A DNA stretch of 64,000 bases from Dyadobacter sp. NIV53 (lineage in GTDB: Bacteria; Bacteroidota; Bacteroidia; Cytophagales; Spirosomataceae). The notes beneath the pieces are model-generated. The model did not search any database. It worked only from the letters and a program-made list of their open reading frames with translations, and was not told where the DNA came from. Location of the stretch: contig NZ_CP081299.1 of the NCBI RefSeq assembly GCF_019711195.1, positions 7,412,501 to 7,476,500 of the forward strand, written 5' to 3'. The translations under genes and the position numbers were made by a program. Within the stretch, counting starts at the first letter, position 1; each line of letters opens with the position of its first letter. Shown in pieces: positions 25,720 through 36,054 of this stretch.

Positions 25720-26463
25720 ATGAAAAAATTCGAAAACAAGATAGCGGTCATTACCGGTGGAAACAGTGGAATGGGTTACGGTACAGCAAAGGTTCTAAAA
25801 GAAATGGGAGCTACGGTTATTATTACAGGAAGAAGAAAACAGGCCATTGATAAAGCCGCTCAGGAACTGGGAGTTACAGCGATTTTATCAGATCAGGCAA
25901 AGATTGGAGATATTGATAATCTGGTAAGTGAAGTGACTGAAAAATTTGGAAAGGTTGACATTCTCTATATCAATGCAGGCATATCGGGAACATCTTCTAT
26001 CGAATTGGAAACACCGGAGAACTTCGACAAAATCAATAACATTAACTATAAGGGTGTTTTCTTTACTCTGAGCAAATTCATTCCGCATTTGAATGATGGT
26101 GCATCCGTTGTGATTCTTTCTTCTGTGCTTGCTTCCACAGTAAGTCCGGGTTTGAGTGTTTACAGCGCGAGTAAGGCAGCAGTCAGTTCTATTGTGAAGA
26201 CGGCTGCACTGGAACTGGCATCAAGAAAAATCAGGGTCAATTCCATTAGTCCGGGTGCGATTGATACCGAATTATTTAGCAAAATGGGAATGGATGATGA
26301 GACTTTAAATGGTTTGACGGACTACCTGATCGGTTTGACGCCAATTGGACGTATTGGAAAGCCGGAAGAAATCGGGCATCTTGTTGCCTTCCTATCCAGT
26401 AATGAAGCGTCATTCATTACCGGTTCAGATCATATCATTGATGGAGGATCGACACTTCTGTAA
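25720..26463 (+). CDS. SDR family oxidoreductase
   Basis: A 247-residue classical SDR: TGGNSGMG cofactor loop, YINAGISG in place of NNAG, catalytic Ser in VILSSVLAS and the standard YSASKAAVSS. The C-terminus is FITGSDHIIDGGSTLL. Unlike the SDR 0.5 kb upstream, it keeps the whole catalytic set. Divergent from HxlR 25613; followed by a strong hairpin. Confidence 0.9.
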   Translation: MKKFENKIAVITGGNSGMGYGTAKVLKEMGATVIITGRRKQAIDKAAQELGVTAILSDQAKIGDIDNLVSEVTEKFGKVDILYINAGISGTSSIELETPENFDKINNINYKGVFFTLSKFIPHLNDGASVVILSSVLASTVSPGLSVYSASKAAVSSIVKTAALELASRKIRVNSISPGAIDTELFSKMGMDDETLNGLTDYLIGLTPIGRIGKPEEIGHLVAFLSSNEASFITGSDHIIDGGSTLL

Positions 26464-26485
26464 GGATTTTAGCTTTTTTATACGA

Positions 26486-26533
26486 AACAGCAAAGACTTG
26501 CCAGCAACTTTACGCTGACAAGTCTTTGCTGTT
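26486..26533 (+). terminator. Terminator after the SDR gene
   Basis: A 15-bp stem (AACAGCAAAGACTTG at 26486-26500 with 26519-26533), 18-nt loop, T-rich end. Confidence 0.75.
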
Positions 26534-26650
26534 TTACCAACAGGTTGATTGTGAATCTTAAAGAATTTATTAGAAAAATTCGACATGCCTTAAAAATTAG
26601 TGATTTTTACATCAGATAATGAAGGAAATTTGAATATTGGTGGATCACGT

Positions 26651-27568
26651 TCAATTATTGAACATCTGCTTGTATTCCAGCGGAGATACTTTTGTCTTGC
26701 TTTTAAAAAGTTTATTAAAGGACTGCGGGTATTCAAATCCGAGTTGGTAGGCGATTTCGGCGATGGTCAGATTACTTGTGCTTAATATGTTTTTTGCTCT
26801 GTCAATCAGTTTATTGTGAATATGCTGTTGGGTGGTTTGACCGGTTAAAGAACGGAGCATATCACTAAGGTAACGGGGTGAAACTTTAAGATGATCAGCC
26901 ACTTGCTGTACAGTTGGCGGACCATCGAACAGCGATTTTTCTGCTCCAAAAAATTCTGTCAGGTACGATTCCATTTTCACAATCAGGTCATTATGCACCA
27001 CTTTTCGGGTGATGAACTGCCGGTTGTAAAAACGGTTGCTGTAATTCAGCAGCAGTTCTATTTGCGTCACCAGCAGATCCTGGCTGAAATGATCAATATT
27101 GGTTTCAAGCTCCACCGCTATGGCGTCAAAGACTGAAAAAATCAGCTTCTTTTCTTTGTCGGACATATACAGAGCTTCGGCTACGGAATAAGAGAAAAAG
27201 CCGTATTTGATGATGTTTTTTCCAAGAGGGTAGTTTCGGATAAAATCAGGATGGAATAGTAAAGTATAACCGCTGTAATCTTTTTCTTCTTCAGCCGCAG
27301 TTATTACCTGATTCGGAGCTGTAAAAGAAAGCCCGCCTTCCTCAAAATCATAATATCCCTGTCCGTACCGTATTTGGCCGGAAAAATGTTTTTTGAAGGA
27401 TATTTTATAAAAATTCAATACATAACCTTTTCCCAAATGCTGCGTATCCGCCTTGATATCCTTATAGTCTACCAAAGCCACCAGCGGATGCATGGATTTT
27501 GGAAGTTCCAGAAAACGGAGCAGTTCGGATATGCTTTGTATGACTTGCGGGGCGTGTTCCTTTTTCAT
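26651..27568 (-). CDS. AraC-family transcriptional regulator
   Basis: A 305-residue regulator with an N-terminal cupin-like sensing part (about 1-190) and a C-terminal AraC domain: TVQQVADHLKVSPRYLSDMLRSLTG and then LTIAEIAYQLGFEYPQSFNKLFKSKT. No metal ligands are evident in the sensor. It is downstream of the small barrel protein at 27579-27893 with a 10-nt gap, so the two are one transcript. Confidence 0.88.
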   Translation of the reverse strand: MKKEHAPQVIQSISELLRFLELPKSMHPLVALVDYKDIKADTQHLGKGYVLNFYKISFKKHFSGQIRYGQGYYDFEEGGLSFTAPNQVITAAEEEKDYSGYTLLFHPDFIRNYPLGKNIIKYGFFSYSVAEALYMSDKEKKLIFSVFDAIAVELETNIDHFSQDLLVTQIELLLNYSNRFYNRQFITRKVVHNDLIVKMESYLTEFFGAEKSLFDGPPTVQQVADHLKVSPRYLSDMLRSLTGQTTQQHIHNKLIDRAKNILSTSNLTIAEIAYQLGFEYPQSFNKLFKSKTKVSPLEYKQMFNN

Positions 27569-27578
27569 TGTCTGGCGA

Positions 27579-27893
27579 TTAAATCTGATGGTAAACAGGA
27601 TATATATTCCAGGACACCGTTCTCTGGTCGATCACATCATGTACAGGAGAATCCGCAAGTTCTTTCATTAAACGGTGCATGGCATTCGTTCCGTCTGTTT
27701 CGGAATCCCAGACCAATGCATCGATGATAGTGCCGTCAGGCTGCCGGGCAATATATCTTGACCGGAAACCTGGCTGTTTTTTCAGCCAGGTTTCAACGTC
27801 GGCATTTGCTTCTATAAAATCCTGATAAGTTTTCCCTTTTTCTAATTTGAAAGTAGTCATTTCCAGGCCACCTGGTAGTTTTGTATCTGACAT
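27579..27893 (-). CDS. Small dimeric-barrel-like protein, unknown function
   Basis: A 104-residue soluble protein, with a pattern (TTFKLEKGKTYQDFIEANADVE, GFRSRYIARQPDGTIIDALVW, AMHRLMKELADSP) that suggests a ferredoxin-like dimeric barrel of the ABM/EthD kind. No catalytic residue can be picked. It lies directly ahead of an AraC regulator in the same direction. Confidence 0.6.
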   Translation of the reverse strand: MSDTKLPGGLEMTTFKLEKGKTYQDFIEANADVETWLKKQPGFRSRYIARQPDGTIIDALVWDSETDGTNAMHRLMKELADSPVHDVIDQRTVSWNIYPVYHQI

Positions 27894-28154
27894 TGTTGGT
27901 TGAAGTTAAAGGCTTAATGAATGTTTAATGTGCTTTGATTCCTAATTTCCGGACGTTCAAAAAGATACCCGCCATAGTCCATAAATCAGGATAAAGCACC
28001 GGCAATAAATACTGCCTGCATGATTTTGATTTACTGTGCGGTGCAAAGATCCGGCAATATTGCCACTGCCGTGTTTCCATTCCGGTTTAATGTGTATCCA
28101 AAATTACAAAGTAAATTTATTTTCTTATTCTGGAACAACTGTTTTAAATAGTAT

Positions 28155-28162
28155 TACCTTTG
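28155..28162 (+). promoter_or_regulatory. -7 promoter box ahead of the TetR gene
   Basis: TACCTTTG, an exact TAnnTTTG element, ends eight bases before ATG 28171, so the transcript would be leaderless or nearly so, as for arsR. No good TTG -33 element. Confidence 0.45.
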
Positions 28163-28170
28163 CAATAGTT

Positions 28171-28749
28171 ATGGCAAGAAATGTAGAATTTAACGAGGAG
28201 ACGGCAATCCAAAAAGCCATGGAAGTTTTTTGGAAAAAAGGTTATAACGGTGCTTCCATGCGTGACCTGACGGATGCCATGCAGATTAATCCCAGCAGTT
28301 TATACAATACCATAGGTGATAAGCGTCAGCTCTTTGTAAAGTGTATTCAAAACTACACCGAGAGCAGGATGGAAGAGGCAAAAGTGCATTCGGCGAAAAT
28401 CAAATCTCCGCTTAAAGCAATAACGAGTTTTGTTAATGATTCTGTAAATGCCATTCTGTATAGCAGTAATAGCTGTCTGGCCATAAAAACGACTTTTGAA
28501 CTGGCTGCTACGGATAAGGACGTGCAGGGAATCCTGAGAAAAGATAGTGATTTTACACATGAATTTCTTTTGTCCCTGGTTAAAAGCGCTGTGAAGCAGA
28601 ACGAAATCGATCCGGATACCGATGCTGAAATGATCACGGATTATATCATAAATTCCTTCACAGGATGGCATGAATCATATATTCTGCATCAGGATGCAAA
28701 CAGGATCAAAAAAATGGCAAAATATCTGATTGCCCAAATTTCAAGGTGA
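28171..28749 (+). CDS. TetR/AcrR-family transcriptional regulator
   Basis: A 192-residue repressor: NEETAIQKAMEVFWKKGYNGASMRDLTDAMQINPSSLYNTIGDKRQLF is the N-terminal HTH; the rest is the helical ligand domain with the FTGWHESYIL tail seen in related proteins. ATG 28171 is chosen because the TetR fold starts there; the longer frame from 28036 adds 45 residues of non-coding type. It probably controls the two genes downstream. Confidence 0.88.
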   Translation: MARNVEFNEETAIQKAMEVFWKKGYNGASMRDLTDAMQINPSSLYNTIGDKRQLFVKCIQNYTESRMEEAKVHSAKIKSPLKAITSFVNDSVNAILYSSNSCLAIKTTFELAATDKDVQGILRKDSDFTHEFLLSLVKSAVKQNEIDPDTDAEMITDYIINSFTGWHESYILHQDANRIKKMAKYLIAQISR

Positions 28750-28841
28750 ATTTTTTTTGACTAAATCTGAAACGATTGTTTTAAAATTATACTGAATTTG
28801 ATCCTGGCTTTATTAGAAAATAAATCAAATAACAGATTAAT

Positions 28842-29168
28842 ATGAAAGAAGTGACCTTGAATGAGACAGTAAACCGGTCTTTAAAATTAAGAGAATTGTA
28901 CCGCGAACTGGAATTACAATATCACGGCAGTGAATGGACGGTTGAAGAAGATGCCCTAGCATTTCTTACCGATGCAGGTCTTGTTGGCCGCCTCACGATG
29001 TCGCAGCAGGGACGCTGGCCAATGGGAGCTGGTAGTGCTCCTGACCTAGAGCATAAGTTAGGGGAATGCATCTGGTGGCTGATCGTTTTGGCTGACCGTA
29101 TGGATATTGATATCAAAACCGCGCTGGAAGGATTTCTTTCCCGGACAGAAAATCTTTTAAAGAAATAA
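28842..29168 (+). CDS. MazG-like protein
   Basis: A 108-residue all-helical protein resembling MazG-like nucleotide pyrophosphohydrolases: ELYRELELQYHGSEWTVEEDALAFLTDAGLVGRLTM, then LEHKLGECIWWLIVLADRMDID, where acidic residues would bind Mg. A house-cleaning NTPase role is possible. It ends one base before the next gene starts, so they are coupled. Confidence 0.65.
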   Translation: MKEVTLNETVNRSLKLRELYRELELQYHGSEWTVEEDALAFLTDAGLVGRLTMSQQGRWPMGAGSAPDLEHKLGECIWWLIVLADRMDIDIKTALEGFLSRTENLLKK

Positions 29169-29169
29169 C

Positions 29170-30162
29170 ATGACAACATTAAATCAGCCTGAAAAAGGTA
29201 AACTCCTTATTTACGGTGCAACAGGTTACACCGGTACAATGATCTGTCGCGAGGCAGCCAGACGCGGCCTGGATTTTGAGATTGCTGGCAGGAGTGAAGA
29301 GAAGCTTTCGGAATTGTCGCGACAGCTCAATGTTGTTTACCATGTTTTTTCAGTAGATGACAAACCCGGCTGGGAAAAAAGTCTTCGCGGTAAAACCTGT
29401 CTGCTCAATGTCGCAGGGCCATTCAGTGAAACGGCTGAACCGGCCATGGAGGCTTGTATTACGCATCATGTCCATTATGTTGACATTACGGCCGAAGTAA
29501 ATATTTACCAGCTTGCCGAGTCCAAAGACTTAGCAGCGCAAGGCGCCGGTGTTATGATCCTATCTGGTGCCGGGTTATTTTCGACCTATGATCCGCTGGT
29601 GGTACATACTGCAAAGCGTGTGAAAAACCCCGTTGCTTTAAGGGCAGCTTTTCAGTACAGTGGCGGATTTACACCCGGTTCCATTGCGAGCAGTGGCAAT
29701 ATTATTGATGCAGGCATCCTGGTAAGGCGAAACGGATCAATTGAAAAATTAACAGACGCAAAGCCTTCTTATTTTGATTTTGGTAATGGAGCGCAAGAGT
29801 GCTTTCCAACACCACTGGGCGCCGTAGTGCTGTGTTACAAATCGACTGGCATTCCTAACATCGAAGAGTTTTTTCAAATGGCACTACCGGCTGCGACGGA
29901 AAAGTCAGATTTGGAAACGATTCAAAATGACCAGACAAGTGAAGGCCGCAGCAGAATTCTTGCTGAGATAACGGGAGCAGACGGTTCGATAGTGAGATCC
30001 ATAGCCATTACACCTGCTGGTTATATGCCTACCGTTACGGCCTCTGTTGAAGTTGCCTCGCGGGTATTGAACGGTTTTTTTAAATCAGGATTTCAATCAC
30101 CCGCTTCGGTGTTTGGAGAGAAACTGCTGGAATCTTTTGAAGTTGAGATAATTGATTTATGA
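29170..30162 (+). CDS. Saccharopine dehydrogenase-like NAD(P)-binding protein
   Basis: A 330-residue Rossmann-fold protein: IYGATGYTGTMICREAARRG nucleotide motif, then AGRSEEKLSEL and the conserved LNVAGPFSETAEPAMEAC and HYVDITAEV. These mark the family that includes saccharopine dehydrogenase-like proteins and trans-acting enoyl reductases. It probably reduces an unknown carbonyl or enoyl substrate. Its 3' end directly abuts a truncated phage-collar gene on the opposite strand. Confidence 0.8.
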   Translation: MTTLNQPEKGKLLIYGATGYTGTMICREAARRGLDFEIAGRSEEKLSELSRQLNVVYHVFSVDDKPGWEKSLRGKTCLLNVAGPFSETAEPAMEACITHHVHYVDITAEVNIYQLAESKDLAAQGAGVMILSGAGLFSTYDPLVVHTAKRVKNPVALRAAFQYSGGFTPGSIASSGNIIDAGILVRRNGSIEKLTDAKPSYFDFGNGAQECFPTPLGAVVLCYKSTGIPNIEEFFQMALPAATEKSDLETIQNDQTSEGRSRILAEITGADGSIVRSIAITPAGYMPTVTASVEVASRVLNGFFKSGFQSPASVFGEKLLESFEVEIIDL

Positions 30163-30164
30163 TA

Positions 30165-30385
30165 ACACCGCTCCCGGGGCCCTCGTCCTGGTGTATCGGC
30201 AGGTACTTTCTCAGATCCGGAAGACCAAATGTAATCTCGCCGTCACCACCGTAAGTGGTTCCCAGCAGTCGAAAAAGAAAATGGTTGTCGGCAATGGGAA
30301 GCAGCTTTCCGTCACAGAACAACCATCCATCGGGAGCGGATTTTCCAGCATACATTCTGATTTCACCGACGTAAGGGTAAGCCAT
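30165..30385 (-). pseudogene. Phage tail-collar domain protein, truncated
   Basis: The N-terminal 70 or so residues of a tail-collar (microcystin-dependent protein, MdpB type) gene: MAYPYVGEIRMYAGKSAPDG, WLFCDGKLLPIADN, LFRLLGTTYGGDGEITFGLP. After DEGPGSGVI homology stops and the frame runs into the antisense of the dehydrogenase gene. The distal half is deleted. Full-length relatives of 170-190 residues usually occur as groups of two or three. Confidence 0.7.
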
Positions 30386-30400
30386 GGCAAGCCTTGTTAA

Positions 30401-31393
30401 TTAATGCGCAGTGGCATCAGCTCTTGTTATTACCTCAAATTTTTCAACCTTGTGTGTGATCGGTTTAATCGTATTCAGATAAGCGAAGATCGCGGCAAGG
30501 TCCTGTTCCTTCATCCCTGCATACATGGTCCATGGCATTGGTGTGTTCAGCTCGCCGGCAGCAACTTTGGGCGAAATATACGCGCTGTCTATGTAGGCTT
30601 TGAAACGCGCCACAAAAGCTTCTTTGGTCCAGTGGCCTATACCGGTTTCCTTGTGCATAGTAATGTTAGGTGAGCGTACAGTACCGTTTGGACTTTTGAA
30701 CTCCATTCCTCCGCCAAACTCGGTTCCGGGTACCACACTGCCTTTTTCAGTCTTGCTGTGACAGTCCACACAGCCCGTTGCGGTGATCAGATATTTGCCA
30801 TATGCTACCTCATCTGCTTCTGATGGAATTGTCGTGAACGCAGCTTCCTGCGGCATTGTATTGATCAGGAAGTTGACAGGAAAATCAGGCTCCGACTGCG
30901 GAACATCCTTTTTTACCGGTTCCAGATCACGAATGTAGGCAATGACCGCATAAATATCCTCTTTGTCGAGCTGCCCGAAACGGTGGTATCCCATCACGGG
31001 AAACAATGCCTTTCCACTCTTACTGACGCCAGTTGTAACGGCACGGAAAATTTCTCCGTCCGTCCAACTTGCCAGTGTATAGGGTGTGATGTTGGGTGCA
31101 TAGAATTTGCCGGGGAAGCCCATTTCCTGTGTGAACGCTTCGCCGCCCGCTCCAAGACCACCAGATAGCGGCCCGGCATATTGTGACCAGTCGCGGGTAC
31201 TGTGACAGTCCATACAAACGGTAACGTGATTGGCAAGATACTTTCCGCGTTCGATGCGGGCTGCGGTGCGCTCAATTTTAAGTTCTGGTGCAGCGCCGGT
31301 ATTGGGTAGGGCAGCTTTGACATAAATCAGGGCAGCCGCAATAATAATTGCAAGGCAGGCCAATACTTTACCGGTAATTTTCAGTGCTTTCAC
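30401..31393 (-). CDS. Diheme cytochrome c
   Basis: A 330-residue membrane-anchored or exported protein with two heme motifs, CMDCH near residue 60 and CVDCH near residue 208. Blocks such as FYAPNITPYTLASWTDGEIF and RSPNITMHKETGIGHWTKEAF are typical of the cytochromes paired with dehydrogenases. An N-terminal membrane segment is present. It could carry electrons for a periplasmic dehydrogenase. It lies 40 nt downstream of the ScyD/ScyE-like gene and is probably cotranscribed. Confidence 0.88.
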   Translation of the reverse strand: MKALKITGKVLACLAIIIAAALIYVKAALPNTGAAPELKIERTAARIERGKYLANHVTVCMDCHSTRDWSQYAGPLSGGLGAGGEAFTQEMGFPGKFYAPNITPYTLASWTDGEIFRAVTTGVSKSGKALFPVMGYHRFGQLDKEDIYAVIAYIRDLEPVKKDVPQSEPDFPVNFLINTMPQEAAFTTIPSEADEVAYGKYLITATGCVDCHSKTEKGSVVPGTEFGGGMEFKSPNGTVRSPNITMHKETGIGHWTKEAFVARFKAYIDSAYISPKVAAGELNTPMPWTMYAGMKEQDLAAIFAYLNTIKPITHKVEKFEVITRADATAH

Positions 31394-31433
31394 TTTGGGG
31401 TCAGGAAAGTTAGGAGGGTTTAGAAACTTATTT

Positions 31434-32420
31434 TCAATAACTAAGCTTGCTGATCGTCCCGTCCTGGTAGCTCAGCAGGTAATAGGTCTTATCACTTGCA
31501 CGGACAATATCGGTTGGCCGGGAAATATTATCCAAGAGCGTTTTACCGTTTTCGTCCAGCACTTTACCTGACTTTGTTTCAAATCCCATTTGTCCGAATA
31601 TACCGTGCTGAACAATGATTGGCTTGTTATTGGCCGAAAGAGTTATGGCTGTAAGCGTCGTGAAATCAGACTTATACACACTTACATTTCCTGATTGATC
31701 AACCTGAAAAATTTTCGCATTTCCGGGAGCAAACGGGAAGCCTGTTAGTGTACTTACAAGAAATTTGCTGCCGTCGTAAACAATCCCGGTCGGTACTGCA
31801 TTCGTGTTTGGCGCAAGGTCGGCGATGTGTGCGAACAGAGCTAAGTCGCCCGTAGTCTTGTCTCTTTTTATAATCGCATTGCTTCCGGCGTCGGCAAGGT
31901 ATAAATGATCATCCGGCCCGAATGCAAGATCATAAGCATTTGAATTCTGCGGATCCGTCAAAGCCAGACTTCTAATATAAGTTCCTACATCCTGGGAAGG
32001 TATATCGGAAAGTTTAACAGCTGCATCTCCCGGTTTGAAAGAAGACACATCTGCTGTGTAGAGGCTGCCATTTACACCATGTAGAAAATACAAGGTTCCC
32101 CCGCGACATAGCAAATGACCGATGCCCTCAGTGGAGCCCTCATTTGTTATAGATTTCAGGCCGGCTACGAATGTTGTTTGAATACCGGCTGGCGTGATCA
32201 TCGCTATGCTCGCATCATCGTTATTATTTCCTGTTCCGGCTTCTGTCACCCATATGTTTCCACTTTCGTCCAGAGTTAAACCAACCGGTGATTTTAATCC
32301 GCTCACAAATGGTTCAGAGGTAAAAGATTGTGGTTCCGGAACTGGCTCTGTATGGTCGGTACAACCGTGTATAAAAAGAGCCAGCAAGATGATTTTTAGA
32401 GAAAGAACTAAGTTTTTCAT
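31434..32420 (-). CDS. ScyD/ScyE-type beta-propeller lipoprotein
   Basis: A 328-residue lipoprotein (LALFIHGC lipobox) with NHL-like repeats: SPVGLTLDESGNIWVTEAG, AYDLAFGPDDHLYLADAGS, PTGIVYDGSKFLVSTLTGF. This is the ScyD/ScyE family layout (six-bladed propeller); those named members belong to scytonemin clusters, but most relatives are of unknown role. Together with the downstream cytochrome c it may form an outer-surface redox or binding module. Confidence 0.75.
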   Translation of the reverse strand: MKNLVLSLKIILLALFIHGCTDHTEPVPEPQSFTSEPFVSGLKSPVGLTLDESGNIWVTEAGTGNNNDDASIAMITPAGIQTTFVAGLKSITNEGSTEGIGHLLCRGGTLYFLHGVNGSLYTADVSSFKPGDAAVKLSDIPSQDVGTYIRSLALTDPQNSNAYDLAFGPDDHLYLADAGSNAIIKRDKTTGDLALFAHIADLAPNTNAVPTGIVYDGSKFLVSTLTGFPFAPGNAKIFQVDQSGNVSVYKSDFTTLTAITLSANNKPIIVQHGIFGQMGFETKSGKVLDENGKTLLDNISRPTDIVRASDKTYYLLSYQDGTISKLSY

Positions 32421-32462
32421 TTTAGGGGAAATTGAGTATTTAATTAAGATATTACCTTGTAA

Positions 32463-32760
32463 TCACAATTCTGCATGTTTTTTTTGCCGGTCAATGAGCT
32501 TGAGGTCAATGACAAATGCACCTGCCCGGCGGGATTTTACATCAATGAAAATTCTAAGTTCCCGCCCGGCAGAGAAGTAAAGTGTATTTTTGCTTCTTCA
32601 TTAAGTCCATAAAATTTCCAAAAGCCGTCGTGCCTGTTAGAATCAATATTACGGCCGAGGCATAATTCGATACCTTGATTTAACAGTACAAAAGAATACA
32701 AGAAGGTGCCGTTGCGCAATAGCAAATTCTTGCTATGCCGGTACTTTAAGGCAAATAATC
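32463..32760 (-). pseudogene. Unknown small protein, frameshifted
   Basis: Minus-strand coding sequence in two frames: LKYRHSKNLLLRNGTFLYSF, then IELCLGRNIDSNRHDGFWKF and IHFTSLPGGN, after which a one-base loss near 32560 moves it to RIFIDVKSRRAGAFVIDLKL, ending at 32463. The two halves read as one protein of about 95 residues with regular beta-strands. No family recognised and no good start codon seen. The remaining bases to the next gene (32761-32824) hold nothing obvious. Confidence 0.4.
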
Positions 32761-32824
32761 CACGTCAGCGCTTATACAAGTTGGAAACAAGTAAATTGAA
32801 AGCGGTTACATCTTTAATCTGATA

Positions 32825-35800
32825 ATGGAATTTCAGAGTAAACTCTTTAAGCCATCTTACGAAATTTGTCTTCACCGCATGCAGCGCAAACTTTTATGCT
32901 TTACGATTTGGGGGCCAGGTAGAAGGATGCATAGTTTCTGGCTGCTCCATCTAATATTCTGGTATGGGGTAATTCCCTGCCTCGCGCAGGTTCCGCAAAC
33001 GCGTGTGAACATTCAGTTGCTGGGTCCTGAACAAGGTTTACCAAGCAGGAATACGCGCTGTCTGGCGCAGGACGGACGTGGTTTTATGTGGGTGGGAACC
33101 GGTCAGGATTTGTGGCGCTATGACGGATACACATTTCAAAATTTTACCGGCATCCTTACCCGGTCCATCGGAGGCAGCACGTTGATTAACCAGATACGGA
33201 CTGGCCCGGAAGGCAGCATCTGGGTGGCCCATAATGCCGGCATCAGCATTATAAACCCTGATAATCTGACCTGCACCACGATCAATCCTTCGCGCCATCT
33301 GAAAGGCGCAGATTCCAAACAACACCTGGATATCTTCTTTGACAAAAAACAAAATGCCTGGGTGGCTATTCCTGGTGGCAAACTGGTCAGGATCAACAGG
33401 AAACTTGTTGCTGATGCCATCTACACGCCGAATTCCGGTTTGGAGCATCGCTTTTCAGTTGAAAGTGTAGTTACAAACCTTTTCTGTGATGCCGGCAACC
33501 ATGTGTATGCCTACATCGAAGGGAATTTCCTGCATGAAGTCAACGAAAAATCAAAGAGTAGTAGCCGGATAGACTTGTTAGGTGACCTTGCTGCCCGTCA
33601 TTTACAGGTAGCCAGCGTTCTGCAGTCTGGTCCTGACAGAGTGAGCATTTATTACAATCAGCAAGGCAGTAAAAAAGGCAGGATGCGTAAATACTTTTTT
33701 GAAAAACAGACATTCGGTCCGCTTTCAGACGCAGATACACCGGTAAATCCTGATCATATTGATGCCGACAAAAAAGGGTATGCATGGTATAAGAATGAAA
33801 AAGAGGTAGGTTTTTTAAATCAAAAAACAAATGAATTTACTTCTCTAACCAGTCAGCTGCAGCAAAAAACCGGTACTCAGATTTTCTTTTTGCAAATTAC
33901 CTGAGCTCTGACGGCAGTTTCTGGATCTCATGCGCCAATGGCCTTTTCAAGATCACTTTGACCGGGGAAATATTCCGGAAATACCTGAGTAAGCCACAGG
34001 AAAAACCGGGTGACATTGGCAGCAGCATAAGAGGCATTACAGAGGATGCGACAGGCAAAGTATGGGCATGTTCTTATGGCTACATCCGCAGCGATACAGC
34101 CTACATGCTCCACCAGATTGACCCGTTATCAGGCCTGACAAGGCATATGGTGCTGTACAGGCAGAAAAACATTCCGGGCAACGAAGTGATCCCGTATAAG
34201 GTTTTGTTTTCTAAAAGCCAGGTGTATGCCGTTACGGATGGCACCCAGTTTCTCCACATTGATCCTGGCAACGGGAAATACACCCGGGTCGAGTTTCCAT
34301 TTGTGAGTGGCCGGGGATTTACTTCTTTTTATAAATTGAATGATCATACGTTCTGGATGGGAACATGGGGTGGAATGGCGGCTATTGATACCCGTAACCT
34401 GAAACCTGTACTGCTGAATGACAAGGCTGGCCGGTATATCAAAAATGAACGGATAAACTATTTTATGGCCTGGTCCCGTAACCGTGTTCTGGTTAGTACG
34501 GTCAACGGTTTGTACGTTTTAAACCAGGATGCTACCATTGAAGCACATTATGGCCAATCGCCGGCAGACAAGATCAAACTTCCTGCTTTGCAGATATTTC
34601 ACACAGTCTGGCATGAGAATGCATTATGGGCCGCATCAGGCCAAGGATTGATCCGCATTGATACGGTTCAAAAAAAAACGCGGCTATTCACTATTCACGA
34701 CGGCCTGCCGGATAACAATATTTATGCTGCGCTGCCGGACGAGCTGGGAAATCTTTGGCTAAGTACAAACAAAGGCTTGTCACGATTTAATACCCGCACG
34801 CAAAAATTTCATAACTATGGACTTTCTGACGGGCTGCCGCACACCGAGTTCAATCACGGATCTTATCTGAAAGCAAAGGATGGTACCCTTTATTTTGGTG
34901 GCCTGAATGGCATTGTCTCATTTGATCCCGCGCGCCTTGATACCCGTTCTGACAAAGAGCATGCATTGCAGCTGATCTCCTACTCCAAATACGATGCCGA
35001 CCGCAACAAGGCAGACACAACAATAAACTATAAAGCAGGCGGGAAAATTGTCTTTAACCCCTCTGAACGTCTTTTTGCTTTCTCTTTTATGAGCCCGGAT
35101 TACCAGAACACGGCCATTAACCGGTTCCGCTACAAACTCGAAGGATGGAATGATGATCGCTGGCAAATGTTTGAAAGCGGCAACAAATTGCTGCTTAACA
35201 GCCTGCCGCCTGGCAAGTACAAGCTCCGTGTTCAGGTATCTGTTGCAGGTGCCGACTGGAGTGCCCGTGAATGGCAGGCTCCTGTTGAAATGGCTGCTCC
35301 CTGGTATAGGTCTCCCTGGTTTTTCATCCTTAGTATTCTGATAATTGGCATCTTTTTCTACCTTTTCTACCGATACAGACTTAGTCAGATTCTTCATATT
35401 CAACAGATCAGAAATGGCATCAGTGCCGACATGCATGATGAAATCGGTAGTACGCTCAGCAGTATTACATTTTATAGCCAGGCACTGCTGATGCAAATGG
35501 AAAAGTCAGAACATCAGCAGGTTGTGCAAAAAATAAAGGAAAATGCCCAGCAGGTACAGGAAGGGCTTAGTGACATTGTCTGGAGCGTTAAAGCCGGCAG
35601 TGACCAGATCGACGATGTGTTTGCACGAATGTTTAGTTTTGGAAACGGATTGGCTGAATCCAAAGGAATTGCCTTCCATTTTCAAACAGATCCTCTGCTA
35701 CAGAAGATGAAGCTTGACATGCAAATGCGAAAAAATCTTTACCTGATCTTTAAAGAGGCCATGAACAATGCAGCGAAGTATGCCTGCTGCAGCACGATCC

Positions 35801-35991
35801 ATGTAGATCTTCGTCATGAAAACGGCAAGGTTAAAATGGTAAGCAAAGACAATGGTGTAGGGTTTGACCGGGAGCTTGCAAAAAAAGGAAATGGCCTGGC
35901 GAATATGCAGCAGCGTGCAACCCAGATGAAAGGCAAACTCATGCTCGAAACGACAAAAGGGGGCGGAACTACCATCACGCTCGTTTTCTAA
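32825..35991 (+). pseudogene. Propeller (Reg_prop/Y_Y_Y) sensor histidine kinase, frameshifted
   Basis: Two frames make one kinase of about 1050 residues. The first (32825-33904) has a signal or anchor segment and Reg_prop propeller blades (GLPSRNTRCLAQDGRGFMWVG and so on). After a run of six A at about 33861 a lost base shifts reading: NRYSDFLFANYLSSDGSFWI continues in the next frame through more blades, a Y_Y_Y domain (NRFRYKLEGWNDDRWQ), one membrane segment, HisKA_3 (ADMHDEIGSTLSSI) and an ATPase ending at 35991. Paired with the NarL regulator 63 nt downstream. Start is uncertain: ATG 32825, 32879 or 32927 (the last gives the best signal peptide). Confidence 0.85.
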
Positions 35992-36054
35992 TCCGATCAG
36001 GGATAGCAATTATTTGCTATGGAATTGTATGCAGCGAATCTTTAACTTTACGGC

